NCBI GenBank assembly: GCA_003140215.1
Contig: PLJL01000004.1
Location: forward strand, 1,271,762-1,335,761
Source of the DNA: Vulcanimicrobiota bacterium
Lineage (GTDB): Bacteria; Vulcanimicrobiota; Vulcanimicrobiia; Vulcanimicrobiales; Vulcanimicrobiaceae
Length of the DNA stretch: 64,000 bases
Reading direction: 5' to 3'
Position 1 is the first letter of the stretch. The number at the start of each line of letters is the position of its first letter. Shown here one piece after another: positions 50,995 through 60,339 of the stretch. The position numbers and the translations under genes are program-made. Under the pieces are notes generated by a model. That model was not told where the DNA came from, ran no database searches, and saw nothing but the letters and a program-made list of their open reading frames with translations.

Positions 50995-51789
50995 GTGCTC
51001 GGCACCACGCTGTGGCTCGTGACCGTGCTCGGTTTGCTGGCCACCGTTTCGATCGACGCGGCGGCGGCTTTCGGCCGCGCGAGCCTGCACGCGGCGGCCG
51101 ACCACGCCGTCGAGGGTGCGATGCACGATGCGGTCGCCGAGTATCAGAACGCGCTGCAGGCGGCCGTCGCCGTTGCAGCGCCGGCGCAAGGCAGCTATGC
51201 GGCGGCGCTGGCGACGCTGCCCAACCCGCTCGCCCGGACGGTGCCGCCCGACCCGGCTCCTGATTCGGCCGCGCCGCGCTTTACCGTCAGCTATGCGGTC
51301 ACGCCTACGACGCTGGCGCCGCCGGCGTGCTCGGCGGGCGGCCAAAGCACGTCCGCGCCCGACACGATCGCCTGGCTGCAGTGCCATCCCGCGGTGCAGG
51401 AATCGCGCTTGTCGCTGCACGTCACGGTGCGCATCCTCGACGCCGCGGGCAACCAGACGATCGCCCAGCGCGGCGACGACGTGACGTTGCGGCTCTTCGC
51501 CGAACCGCCGTACAGCGCGCTGGTCGGTCGAAACGACACGGCAGCGGGGGATCCGACGCACGCGGGGGTGCTCGTGCCGGTGCACGAGGGGGACCTGGGC
51601 GGGGATACCGTCAGCGGTGCGTCGCCGGCGCCTGGGCCGAGCCCGTGGCCGGCCGGGGGCACCCTCATCCACGTCCGGTACGAATGCCATGACGGGGCGG
51701 GCGGCTGCGCCGGCGCCGCACCCCCCGATCCCGACGCCGCGCTGCGGCCGGGGGTGGTCTGGGCCAACGGCAACGGGCCGGCCCCATAG
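50995..51789 (+). CDS. Probable pilus-associated membrane-anchored protein
   Basis: 264 aa, GTG 50995, 1 bp after the previous stop. N-terminal hydrophobic helix (LWLVTVLGLLATVSIDAAAAFG) without a prepilin GFxxxE motif, then an Ala-rich region and a Pro-rich C-terminus. The layout resembles PilX/TadE-type accessory proteins. The assignment comes from position and topology only. Confidence 0.6.
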   Translation: MLGTTLWLVTVLGLLATVSIDAAAAFGRASLHAAADHAVEGAMHDAVAEYQNALQAAVAVAAPAQGSYAAALATLPNPLARTVPPDPAPDSAAPRFTVSYAVTPTTLAPPACSAGGQSTSAPDTIAWLQCHPAVQESRLSLHVTVRILDAAGNQTIAQRGDDVTLRLFAEPPYSALVGRNDTAAGDPTHAGVLVPVHEGDLGGDTVSGASPAPGPSPWPAGGTLIHVRYECHDGAGGCAGAAPPDPDAALRPGVVWANGNGPAP

Positions 51790-51884
51790 TGTGCGCCCGG
51801 ACGCATCATCCGCGCTACACCTTGCACTTCGACCGGCCGATACGATTGGTGCCGGGTGTTCATGGATGAAGGGGACATAGCACG

Positions 51885-52079
51885 ATGCTGTACGGTGGAC
51901 CGTTGACGGACGCCGATGAACGGGCGTTCTTCGCTTGGGCCGATCGCGAACGCGCGATCACGCGCCTGCTCTATGCCGGGAAGATCGGCTTCGCGGAGCT
52001 GGCCCTGCGGCGCCAGATGAGCTACGACAGATTGCTGATCGAGTCGGAAGCGGTCCGCGACAGCTCCAAGAATCAGTAG
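51885..52079 (+). CDS. Small hypothetical protein
   Basis: 64 aa, ATG 51885, with GAAGGGG about 15 bases upstream. Charged helical sequence (DADERAFFAWADRERAITRLLYAGKIGFAELALRR). No family recognised. Composition and codon position bias look coding. Confidence 0.55.
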   Translation: MLYGGPLTDADERAFFAWADRERAITRLLYAGKIGFAELALRRQMSYDRLLIESEAVRDSSKNQ

Positions 52080-52080
52080 C

Positions 52081-52305
52081 TCAGCGCGGGACCCCGGCGG
52101 CTTTGAGGAAGGCCCGGCGGTTGAGGTCGCCGTGGAGCTCGCACGGGATGAGGTTGCAGGTCCCCTGCTGCTGCCGTGCCGCGCAGCCACAGCGCCAAAC
52201 GTGGTCCTCGGTGTTCGGGGCGCCGCCGTGCGCGTACGAAATCGTCCGGCTGGGCAGGCCCAGGACGGAGCGCAAGTAGACGAAGGTGTGCGCAAAGATC
52301 GCCAC
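52081..52305 (-). CDS. Small Cys-containing hypothetical protein
   Basis: 74 aa from ATG 52305, convergent with and 1 bp from the previous gene. CGCAARQQQGTCNLIPCELHGD could bind a metal (Cys4 plus His) but matches no family I know. A start at 52342 in another frame is weaker. Uncertain. Confidence 0.45.
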   Translation of the reverse strand: MAIFAHTFVYLRSVLGLPSRTISYAHGGAPNTEDHVWRCGCAARQQQGTCNLIPCELHGDLNRRAFLKAAGVPR

Positions 52306-52402
52306 GCGAACCCAGCGTAAGCGAGCGAGCGGGTCCTGGCAAGCGGCTTCGCAGGAAAGCGTGCGTTTGTACGCCAGGTTTAACGCAGCACCGGCGAATC
52401 GT

Positions 52403-53359
52403 TCAACGCGCGAGCGGGCTGAGGAACGTTTCGAGGGCGGCGTCGACCGCCTCGGGTTCCTCCTCGTGCGGTAGCAGGCCGCTTTCTGCGAAGGTCACCA
52501 GACGGGCGTTGCGTGCCAGCCCCATGAACTCGTCGGCATTGGAGCGCGGGGAGATGGCGGGTGCTTTCTCGCCCCACAGCAGCAGGACGGGCACGTCCAA
52601 GAACGGCAGATCCCGGGCCGCGTCGCAGTTGAGCGCGCCGCCCACGAACGCCGCCGGGACGTAGCGCGCGCCGGGCTGATGCGTCACGGCGTAGTAGTGA
52701 TCGACGACCTCGCGCGTGGCGTGCGAGGCGTCGGCATACACCTGCTTCGCGAGGAACGAGCGCAGCGTCGGCTTCGAGGAGAGTGCGTTGAACGCAGCTT
52801 CACCGAGCAGCGGCGACCGGATGAGCGCCGTGATCGCCGAACCGGCGGTCGTCGGCGCTCTGTCGAGCGTTCCGCCCAGCCCGGCGGGGCAGATGGCGGC
52901 AAGCCGTTCGATGCGAGCGTTCGAGCGCGTCGCGGCGCGAATCGCGAACGTCGCCCCGAGCGACGATGCGACCAGCGCCGCCGGCCCGGTGCCGAACGCC
53001 TCGAGCGCCGCGCCGATCTGCTCCACGAACAGCTCGCCGTCGTAGGTCAGGTTCGGTTTCGCGGACAGGCCGCAGCCCAGCAAATCGAAGGCCACCACGC
53101 GATGCCGGCGCGCCAGCAGCGGAAAGAGCTTGCGAAACTCGTACGACGAGGCGCCGGCGTGCAACCCGTGGATCAGGATCACCAGCGGGCCGGAGCCCGC
53201 CTCGCAGGCGAATATCTCGTAACCGCGCCAGGTCCACGGCCGGCGCGTCCCGCCCAACGCGTTGGTCGGGAGCGGGGCGTTGCTCAGCGCGCGGTTCGTC
53301 GCGGCGATCGCGCCGGTCACGCCGGCCCCGGCAAGCAGCGGACGTAGGAGTTTCTTCAC
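52403..53359 (-). CDS. Alpha/beta hydrolase
   Basis: 318 aa. N-terminal hydrophobic stretch LLRPLLAGAGVTGAIAATN (signal or anchor). VILIHGLHAGASS, FDLLGCGLS, nucleophile Ser in ASSLGATFA, acid in LLLWGEKAP and His in GLLPHEEEPEA complete a triad. Substrate unknown. Divergent from the small secreted protein gene. Confidence 0.85.
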   Translation of the reverse strand: MKKLLRPLLAGAGVTGAIAATNRALSNAPLPTNALGGTRRPWTWRGYEIFACEAGSGPLVILIHGLHAGASSYEFRKLFPLLARRHRVVAFDLLGCGLSAKPNLTYDGELFVEQIGAALEAFGTGPAALVASSLGATFAIRAATRSNARIERLAAICPAGLGGTLDRAPTTAGSAITALIRSPLLGEAAFNALSSKPTLRSFLAKQVYADASHATREVVDHYYAVTHQPGARYVPAAFVGGALNCDAARDLPFLDVPVLLLWGEKAPAISPRSNADEFMGLARNARLVTFAESGLLPHEEEPEAVDAALETFLSPLAR

Positions 53360-53389
53360 GGTCCTTCAGAGCGTACCCACAAGGACCGC

Positions 53390-53803
53390 GTGCGGCCGTC
53401 GTCGCAACGGCCGGTCGTGGTCGCCCGCGTCCTCAGCGCACTTGGTTTGCTGGCCGCGCTGAGTTCTTCCGTGCAAGCGGCGCCGTGCGGCGTCCCGCTC
53501 GGCCATGTGGTGTTCCTCAAATCTACCGACCTAGACCCCGACGTTTTCGTGTGGGATGCGAAGCAGCGAATCGTCGAATACGCGGGCGGCGTCTGGCACG
53601 ACACGCACGACGTCCTGACGCATACGCTGCTGGCCAAGCCCGGCACCCGCGCGGTGATCGTCCAGTGCGCTCCGGGCGCCGTCCACACCAAGTACGGTAC
53701 GGACGCGCACGACGCGATCGGGATCCGGCTCACCAACGGGCCGAACAAGGGCCGTTACGGCTGGGTGACGTCGGAAGATATCCACGAGGTCGCCCAGCGC
53801 TGA
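53390..53803 (+). CDS. Secreted hypothetical protein
   Basis: 137 aa, GTG 53390. Signal peptide (VVVARVLSALGLLAALSSSVQA). The mature ~108 residues are beta-rich, ending in NKGRYGWVTSEDIHEV, which resembles the last strands of an SH3-like fold. Two Cys. No clear family. Confidence 0.65.
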   Translation: MRPSSQRPVVVARVLSALGLLAALSSSVQAAPCGVPLGHVVFLKSTDLDPDVFVWDAKQRIVEYAGGVWHDTHDVLTHTLLAKPGTRAVIVQCAPGAVHTKYGTDAHDAIGIRLTNGPNKGRYGWVTSEDIHEVAQR

Positions 53804-53962
53804 ACGCGCGCCATTTGGACAAGCGTTGGGCGCCTATGTAGGGTACCGCGGCCGGTTGATGCGCGCGTTCCGACAAATATCGCCGACACACGTCGCGCCG
53901 CGGCGCTGATCTGTTCGCCATTTCCCCAATGGCGGCTGCGCGCCACAACCGTAGAATGAGGC

Positions 53963-55204
53963 GTGGATAAGATCAGCGCCGGCGACACCTCCTGGGTATT
54001 GGCTTCGGCCGCCCTGGTGATGATCATGACACCTGGTCTGGGCTTTTTCTACGGCGGCCTGGTGCGTCGGAAGAACGTCCTCTCGACGGTGATGCATAGT
54101 TTCTTCATCCTGTGCCTGATCAGCGTGCAATGGGTCCTGTGGGGGTACTCGCTCGCCTTCGGTCCGGACTGGAAGGGTCTGGGCATCATCGGCGATCTGT
54201 CGTGGATCGGACTCAACGGCGTCGGTCTCAAGCCGAATCCGGACTACTCCGCGACGATCCCGCACCAAGCGTACATGGTGTTTCAGTTGATGTTCGCCAT
54301 CATCACGCCGGCGCTCATCAGCGGCGCGTTCGCGGAACGCAAGCGCTTCAAGGCGTTCGTCTTGTTCAGCCTGCTGTGGGCGACGTTCGTCTACGATCCG
54401 CTCGCGCATTGGGTGTGGGGACACGGCGGGTGGCTCAATAAGCTGGGCGCGCTGGACTTCGCCGGCGGCACCGTCGTGCACATCTCCTCCGGTGTGTCGG
54501 CGCTGGTCGCGGCCTGGGTGCTGGGCAAACGCATCACGCACAAGACCGGCGAAGACGTCGAACCGCACGACATCCCGATGGTCGTCCTGGGCTGCGCGCT
54601 GCTGTGGTTCGGCTGGTTCGGTTTCAACGCCGGCAGCGCGCTTGCCGCCAACGGTCTGGCCGTCAGCGCGTTCGTCAACACCAACACTGCTGCGGCGATG
54701 GCCGCCCTGACCTGGCTGACGATCTCGTGGGCCCACAAGGGCCAGCCCAGCGTCGTCGGCGCGACCGCCGGCGCGGTCGCCGGGCTCGTAGCGATCACGC
54801 CGGCCGCCGGGTACGTGACCCCGGCCGCCTCGATCCTCATCGGGTTGATGGTTTCGCTGGTCTGCTACGCCGCCGTGATGCTGCGCGACAAGATGAAGGT
54901 CGACGACGCCCTCGACGTGTGGGCCGTGCACGGCGTCGGCGGAACGGTCGGCGCGCTGGCCACCGGCTTGTTCGCAACCGTCGCGATCAACTCGGGCGCC
55001 GCGAACGGCCTGTTCTACGGCAACCCGGTGCAGCTCAAGATTCAAGCCATCGCCGTCTTCTCGGCGTGGATCTTCAGCGGCGCCATGACCTTCATCATCC
55101 TCAAGGTCGTCAACGTGTTCGTCCCGCTACGCGTCACCGAAAAAGAGGAAGCCATGGGGCTCGACCTCTCGCAGCACTCAGAAGTCGCTTACAGCCCGTC
55201 GTAA
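53963..55204 (+). CDS. amt: Ammonium transporter
   Basis: 413 aa, GTG 53963. Eleven-helix Amt/MEP channel-type transporter conducting ammonium across the inner membrane. Family blocks LGFFYGGLVRRKNVLS and DFAGGTVVHISSGVSALVAA are present, with the twin pore histidines in VVHIS and VWAVHGVGGT. Unusually no glnK follows; a 42-aa membrane protein gene does. Confidence 0.95.
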   Translation: MDKISAGDTSWVLASAALVMIMTPGLGFFYGGLVRRKNVLSTVMHSFFILCLISVQWVLWGYSLAFGPDWKGLGIIGDLSWIGLNGVGLKPNPDYSATIPHQAYMVFQLMFAIITPALISGAFAERKRFKAFVLFSLLWATFVYDPLAHWVWGHGGWLNKLGALDFAGGTVVHISSGVSALVAAWVLGKRITHKTGEDVEPHDIPMVVLGCALLWFGWFGFNAGSALAANGLAVSAFVNTNTAAAMAALTWLTISWAHKGQPSVVGATAGAVAGLVAITPAAGYVTPAASILIGLMVSLVCYAAVMLRDKMKVDDALDVWAVHGVGGTVGALATGLFATVAINSGAANGLFYGNPVQLKIQAIAVFSAWIFSGAMTFIILKVVNVFVPLRVTEKEEAMGLDLSQHSEVAYSPS

Positions 55205-55223
55205 CGCAAAGGAGCCCCTTTCC

Positions 55224-55352
55224 GTGGAACTCATCGCCTCGATGGTCGCCTTCTTCGTCCTAGTCGGTTCGTGGTTCGTTCTGCCGGCGACGTCGCGCAC
55301 GATCGAACCGGCCGCGCACCCTGTCCCCGAAGGACTCCCGACGGCGGCGTAA
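55224..55352 (+). CDS. 42-aa single-helix membrane microprotein downstream of amt
   Basis: GTG 55224 with AAAGGAG 10 bases upstream. The peptide has one hydrophobic helix (LIASMVAFFVLVGSWFVLP) and a Pro/Glu-rich tail (PAAHPVPEGLPTAA). It starts 19 bp after amt and so is very likely co-transcribed. It could be an accessory subunit or regulator of Amt; this is inferred from position alone. Confidence 0.6.
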   Translation: MELIASMVAFFVLVGSWFVLPATSRTIEPAAHPVPEGLPTAA

Positions 55353-55407
55353 CGCGGCGCCGGCCCGGGCTTTTCTCTTCCTTTTCTGCCCCTCGTTAGG
55401 AGAACGT

Positions 55408-56613
55408 TTGCGAACCTTCATAGCGGCCTTGACAGCCGCATGCGCCCTCGGCACGACCGCCGCGCTGGCGCAGACGGCAGCTCCGACAACGGCGCCCAGT
55501 GCGGCGCCGACACCAACGCCCTCGCCCTCGCCGACGCCGCGCGCGTGGCAGGCGTCGGGATTCGCGGCAGCGTCGTACAATGGTTCGTCGCTGGGCCCGG
55601 GCACGGCCGGCTTCTCGTTCGCCAACGGCGGCGCGTCGCGGGTCTTCGACACGCTGAGCCGCCAGCCGATGCTCAATGCGATCAACGTGCAGCTGCAAAA
55701 GAACGGCGCACTCTCGGGCAAGCTCGAGCTGACCGCGGGGACGAATGCCAACGTCATCGCGTCGTATCCCTACGCCAACAACCCGAACGCGTTGCAGACG
55801 GCGTTCGACGTCACCCAGGCGTACGCCGGCTACACCAGCGGCTTGTTCACGCTCATCGGCGGCAAGTTCGCCACGCTCGCGGGCGCCGAAGTGATCGAGG
55901 ATCCGGCCAACGCCAACATCTCGCGCTCGATCCTGTTCGGCTATGCGATCCCATTCACGCACACCGGCGCGCGGCTGACATATGCGCCGTCGTCGCTGAT
56001 CTCGCTGATCGCGGGCGTCAACAACGGCTGGGACAACCTCAAGGGCCCCGGCGGCCCCAGGACGGCCGAGCTGGGTGCGGCGTACAACGGCAGCGTCATC
56101 TCGGTGGCGGCCCAAGGCTATCTCGGGATGGAGCGCTACTCGAACAGCATGTGGTCGGCGACCGGCGACTCACCCGCCGGACATCGCGCGTTGATCGACG
56201 TCGTCGGAACGTACCACGTCACGCCGAAGCTGACGTTCGTCGGAAACGTCGACAGCGGACGGCAGACCGCGGTCCCGTTGCTCGATGCGACCGGCGCGGT
56301 CGTACCCATACCGGGCGGTCTGGGCATCGCAACCTGGAACGGCGTGGCGGCCTACGCGCAATACCAGCTCACCGCGAAGCTCTCGGCGGCACTGCGCGGC
56401 GAATCGTTCAGCGACCACGGCGGCTACCGCACCGGGTACGACCAGCAATGGCGCGAGACGACGCTCACCTTTGCCTACGCCCCGTCGGCACCGGTGGTTT
56501 TTCGACTCGAAGGACGCACCGACAGCTCGAACCATCCGGTTTGGTCGGACCCGACGCTGGGCTTGCACACGGCGATGCAAAGCGTCGCCGCGCAAGTGCT
56601 GGTGAAGTTCTAA
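55408..56613 (+). CDS. Outer-membrane beta-barrel (porin, BBP2-like)
   Basis: 401 aa, TTG 55408, with TAGGAGA upstream. Signal peptide (AALTAACALGTTAALAQ), a Thr/Pro/Ser-rich linker (TPTPSPSPTPR), then amphipathic beta-strands ending in aromatic VLVKF, the C-terminal signature of outer-membrane barrels. ASGFAAASYNGS and FTLIGGKFATLAGAEVI resemble the putative porin BBP2 group. It may pass small solutes. It sits after amt but may be transcribed separately. Confidence 0.8.
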   Translation: MRTFIAALTAACALGTTAALAQTAAPTTAPSAAPTPTPSPSPTPRAWQASGFAAASYNGSSLGPGTAGFSFANGGASRVFDTLSRQPMLNAINVQLQKNGALSGKLELTAGTNANVIASYPYANNPNALQTAFDVTQAYAGYTSGLFTLIGGKFATLAGAEVIEDPANANISRSILFGYAIPFTHTGARLTYAPSSLISLIAGVNNGWDNLKGPGGPRTAELGAAYNGSVISVAAQGYLGMERYSNSMWSATGDSPAGHRALIDVVGTYHVTPKLTFVGNVDSGRQTAVPLLDATGAVVPIPGGLGIATWNGVAAYAQYQLTAKLSAALRGESFSDHGGYRTGYDQQWRETTLTFAYAPSAPVVFRLEGRTDSSNHPVWSDPTLGLHTAMQSVAAQVLVKF

Positions 56614-57470
56614 GGCCTGTCCTGACGTGGTGTCACCTGCGGGTGAGCTTGTCGAAGGACGGCGTTGCGGTGGAACGCCAGCCCGCCGGGCCGGCGCTCC
56701 ACCGTCACGGCGACGTCGTACGCGCGCTCGATCGACTCCGCGGTAAGCGCGCCTTCGGGCGAGCCGTCGGCGACGATCCCCTCGCAGCCCAGCACGATGA
56801 CCCGATCGGCGAACGCGGCGGCTTCTTCGAGCTGGTGCAGTACGGCGATGACGAGCGCGCCGTCGCGGGCCAATTCGCGGATCAGTTGCAGCGTCTCGAC
56901 GGAGGCCTTGAGATCGAGGTGCGAGGTGGGCTCGTCGAGTAGCACGACCGACGCGCGCTGCGCGATCGCCAGCGCGATCCACACGCGCTGGCGCTCGCCG
57001 GCCGAGAGCGTTCCGAGCTCGCGCGCGCGGAACGTCGTCAGCCCGGTGCGCCGCAACGCCTCGTCGACGGCGGCCTCGTCTTGCGGTGTCGCTTCCCACT
57101 CCCACCAGCGATGATGGGGAAACCGCGCCGCGGCGACGGCGCCGGCGACGGTGAGCGCGGCGAGAACCGGCTCGGTCGGATCGACGAGCGCGATCTGCTG
57201 CGCGCGCTCGCGCGCGTGGAGCGTGCGCACCGGGACGCCGTCGAGCCGGACCGCGCCGGCAGCGGGCGCCAGCGCGCCGGCGATCGTGCGCAGCAGCGTC
57301 GTCTTCCCGACCCCGTTGGCGCCGACGAGCGCGATGACGCCGCCATCGAGCACCAGCGAGACGTCGCGCAGCAGCGTGCGACCGCCGCGCTCGATCTCGA
57401 CGTCTTCGAGGGCGAGCTTCACTTGCTTGGGTACGGCTTCGGCTCGTAGCGGACTCGTCGGTTTACGCAT
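56610..57470 (-). CDS. btuD: Vitamin B12/siderophore ABC transporter ATP-binding protein
   Basis: 286 aa from ATG 57470. Walker A GANGVGKTT, signature LSAGERQRVWIALA, Walker B VVLLDEPTSHLD and the H-loop in AVLHQLEEA. It overlaps the permease gene by 8 bp and is under the upstream cobalamin riboswitch if transcribed as one operon. The last ~17 residues (LRQAHPQVTPRQDRP) are encoded by the interspersed repeat, so the native C-terminus was replaced or extended. Its stop overlaps the porin stop. Confidence 0.88.
   Translation of the reverse strand: MRKPTSPLRAEAVPKQVKLALEDVEIERGGRTLLRDVSLVLDGGVIALVGANGVGKTTLLRTIAGALAPAAGAVRLDGVPVRTLHARERAQQIALVDPTEPVLAALTVAGAVAAARFPHHRWWEWEATPQDEAAVDEALRRTGLTTFRARELGTLSAGERQRVWIALAIAQRASVVLLDEPTSHLDLKASVETLQLIRELARDGALVIAVLHQLEEAAAFADRVIVLGCEGIVADGSPEGALTAESIERAYDVAVTVERRPGGLAFHRNAVLRQAHPQVTPRQDRP
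56614..56660 (+). repeat. Long-form interspersed repeat at the btuD 3' end
   Basis: The same 47-bp unit as 47063-47109, here forming the C-terminal codons of btuD and beginning immediately after the porin stop codon. Confidence 0.8.
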
Positions 57471-58443
57471 AGGCGCGCGCCGCACCGCGCAGATAGAGCA
57501 CCAAGAACGTCGGGACGCCGACAAAGGCCAGCAGCACGCCCAACGGAATCTCGGCCGGCGCGGCGAGGGTGCGCGCGAACGTGTCGGCCAGGACGACGAG
57601 CGACGCGCCGGCGAGAACGCTCGCCGGGACGAGCGCGCGCAGATCCGGCCCGACGACGCGCCGCGCCAGATGCGGCACGACCAGTCCGACGAAGCCGACC
57701 AGTCCGGCCAGCGCGACGGCCGCCGCGGTCAGCAGCGTCGCCGCGACGAGCAGCGCCCATTGCAGGCGCGTTACGTCGACGCCGAGTGCGGCGGCTCGGC
57801 CCTCGCCCAGGCGCAGAACATTGAGCGACGGGATCGTCGCGACGCCGATGACCACGCCCAAGATCGCCTCGGGCGCCGCCGCGCCGAGGTCGGCCCAACC
57901 GCGACCGGCCAGCGACCCGGCTAGCCATGCCAGGATCGCCTCGCTCGCGGTGCCGCGCGCCAACCGCTCCAGCGCCAGCGTAACGAACGCCGACAGCAGC
58001 GCGGAGAGTGAGACCCCCGCGAGCACGAGCCGCTCGGCATCGAGCCGCGGTCCGCGCCGCGCGAGCACGGCGACGAGAATCGCGGTGGCCAGCCCGGAGA
58101 CGAAGCCCAGCGGTGGAACCAGCGCCGGCGCGACGCCGGCCGTCGCGGCGATGGCGATCGACGCGCCCGCGCCGCTGGACACGCCGGTGAGATACGGGTC
58201 CACGATCGGATTGCGCAGGAGCGATTGCAGCAGCACGCCGGCCAGCGCGAGCGTCGCACCGACCGTCGCCGCGATCGCGACGCGCGGGATGCGCAACTGC
58301 CAAATGATCGTGGCCGCATCGCCGCCCGCCGACGGATGCGCGAGCGCGTTCCAGAGGACGCCGGGCGCGAGCGCTGCGCCGCCGAACGCGATGCCGATCA
58401 GCATCGTGAGCGGGACGAGCGCGGCGAGCGCCCCGATCCTCAC
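57463..58443 (-). CDS. btuC: Vitamin B12/iron-siderophore ABC permease (FecCD/BtuC family)
   Basis: 326 aa, about 10 transmembrane helices. FecCD signatures are RIPRVAIAATVGATLALAGVLLQ, NPIVDPYLTGVSSGAGAS and VPHLARRVVGPD. It forms the import channel with BtuD. Overlaps the receptor gene by 4 bp. The substrate is assigned as cobalamin because of the riboswitch ahead of the operon. Confidence 0.9.
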   Translation of the reverse strand: MRIGALAALVPLTMLIGIAFGGAALAPGVLWNALAHPSAGGDAATIIWQLRIPRVAIAATVGATLALAGVLLQSLLRNPIVDPYLTGVSSGAGASIAIAATAGVAPALVPPLGFVSGLATAILVAVLARRGPRLDAERLVLAGVSLSALLSAFVTLALERLARGTASEAILAWLAGSLAGRGWADLGAAAPEAILGVVIGVATIPSLNVLRLGEGRAAALGVDVTRLQWALLVAATLLTAAAVALAGLVGFVGLVVPHLARRVVGPDLRALVPASVLAGASLVVLADTFARTLAAPAEIPLGVLLAFVGVPTFLVLYLRGAARAYA

Positions 58444-60305
58444 CGGGTCGAGAGCTCCAGCGTGAACGAGCGCCCCGGAAGCGGGAAGCCGCCGACCTCT
58501 TCGTAGCGCTCGTTGCCGAGGTCGTAGACGCGTAGCGAGATCAGCGTCCCCGGCGCGATCCGCAGGCGCGTGTATGCGTCGACACGCGTGAAGGGCTGAG
58601 CCGCACCGAACGCGTCGGGATTGAACCCCACCGAGTGCGCGACGATCCCCGCCGACGCCAGGACCGCCCGCGGCGTTCCGGCGTAGGCGAGTTCGACGTT
58701 GGACGCGAGCACCGGCCGCCGCGGCAGCCGTTGCTCCGAGCCGGTCAGGTTCTGCGCACGGTAGAGGTCGGACAGGTTGACGCGCGCGGTGAAACCGTGG
58801 AACGGTCGGGTGCGCACATCGAGCGACAGCCCGGCGATCACCGCGCGCTGCACGTTCTCGACGCTCGACGAGGTTGCGACGATCAGGTCGTTGCCCGCGG
58901 TCAAGAACCAGCCGAGGCTTGCTCCGCCCAGCACGTGCGCGGCATCGATCGAGAAGTCGAGATTCTTGGTGCGCTCCGGGCGCAGATTCGGGTTGGAGAA
59001 ACCGGGATAGTACAGGTCGACCGCGGTCGGCGCGCGGAACGCGGTCGAGGCGTTCGCCCGCAGGGCCAGCCCGTCGCCGAAGCTCCAGGTACCGCCCAGC
59101 GACGGCGCTAGCGCGCCGCCTTGCGCGCCGTCGCGCTCCGCCCGCAGCCCGGCGTAGGCGCGCAGGGCCGCGCTCAAGCGCACTTGGTCCTGCGCGTAGA
59201 GCGCGGTCTGCGCGAAGCCGTGCACCGGGGGGTTCCCGTCGCCGGCGTCGATGCGGTCGCTGCCGCGCGCGAGATCGAGTCCGTAGACGAGCGCGCCGCC
59301 GTCGTTCTGCACGACGTTGCGCAGCGACGCCTGCGCGCGTGCCTCGACGTTCAAGAACGCGAACGGGGCGCCGGTGAAGCTCTCCGCGGCGACCGGATCG
59401 CGATACACGAGCGCAAGCCGCGTGGCGGCCAGGTCGAGCGTGGTCGCGGCGCGCGCGCTCGTGCGCGAGAGCGATGCGCGGGCGTCGGCGTCAACGTCAT
59501 CTTGACGCGCGTTGGGCGTGATGAACGCCGCCGGCCCGGGGACGCCGAGATGGCGTGAAACGATGCCGGCGTCGAGACTGAGCCCGAGCGTTCCCAGCCG
59601 TGTCGCGGTGCGGCCGCGCAACGACGTCGAGCCGAGGTCGACGTCATCCCGCACGCCCGCCGGGTCGCCGCCGTAGGCCGGATACGCGAAAGCACTGCCC
59701 GCGACGCGGCGCTCGAACGCGAAGTTGGGTGTGTCGATCACCAAGGCGTGTTCGCCGAACGTCCCGGTCGAGAGCGACGCGATGGTGTCGCGGCGGTTGC
59801 GGGCTGACGTCACGATGTTGATCACGCCGCCGATGGCGCCGGTGCCGTAGAGTGTCGCGCCGCCGCCTTCGACGATCTCGATGCGCTCCACCCCGGCGGT
59901 CGGCAGCGCGCCGAGATCGAGCGTGCCGATCTGCGCCCCGGCCAGTGGACGTCCGTCGAGCAGCACCAACGTTCGGTTCGAGCCGGTACCGCGCAGCGAG
60001 ATGGTCGCCGACGACCCGATCGGGCCGCTGCGCGTCACGACGATCCCGGGAACGTCGTCGAGCGCCGCGGCGACGGTGCTGAAGCCGCGCCGCACGATGT
60101 CGGCTTTGGTGACGACGTACGTCGTCTTGCTGGTGGCGCCGAGCGGTTCGTCGCGCCGGTCGCTGGTGACGACGCGGCCGATCTCGCCCAGCGCGGGTTC
60201 GGGCGATGGGCTGGCGGCCGGCTGCGGCGCAGGTTGCGCGAGCGCGGGGGCGGCGTGCAACGCCGCGATTGCGGCGCAGAGCGCCGCGGTGGAGCGGAAC
60301 GACAT
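58440..60305 (-). CDS. btuB: TonB-dependent vitamin B12 receptor-like protein
   Basis: 621 aa, ATG 60305. Signal peptide (AALCAAIAALHAAPALAQ), a plug domain with VPGIVVTRSGPIG and LRGTGSNRTLVLLDG, and a 22-strand barrel ending in RSFTLELSTR. It moves its ligand across the outer membrane with TonB energy. The cobalamin riboswitch directly upstream indicates B12 as ligand. A TonB box is not clear to me; EIGRVVTSDR near the N-terminus is a candidate. Confidence 0.9.
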   Translation of the reverse strand: MSFRSTAALCAAIAALHAAPALAQPAPQPAASPSPEPALGEIGRVVTSDRRDEPLGATSKTTYVVTKADIVRRGFSTVAAALDDVPGIVVTRSGPIGSSATISLRGTGSNRTLVLLDGRPLAGAQIGTLDLGALPTAGVERIEIVEGGGATLYGTGAIGGVINIVTSARNRRDTIASLSTGTFGEHALVIDTPNFAFERRVAGSAFAYPAYGGDPAGVRDDVDLGSTSLRGRTATRLGTLGLSLDAGIVSRHLGVPGPAAFITPNARQDDVDADARASLSRTSARAATTLDLAATRLALVYRDPVAAESFTGAPFAFLNVEARAQASLRNVVQNDGGALVYGLDLARGSDRIDAGDGNPPVHGFAQTALYAQDQVRLSAALRAYAGLRAERDGAQGGALAPSLGGTWSFGDGLALRANASTAFRAPTAVDLYYPGFSNPNLRPERTKNLDFSIDAAHVLGGASLGWFLTAGNDLIVATSSSVENVQRAVIAGLSLDVRTRPFHGFTARVNLSDLYRAQNLTGSEQRLPRRPVLASNVELAYAGTPRAVLASAGIVAHSVGFNPDAFGAAQPFTRVDAYTRLRIAPGTLISLRVYDLGNERYEEVGGFPLPGRSFTLELSTR

Positions 60306-60339
60306 CGGGGGCCTTCCCTTTACGCGAGGGTGAGGTGAT

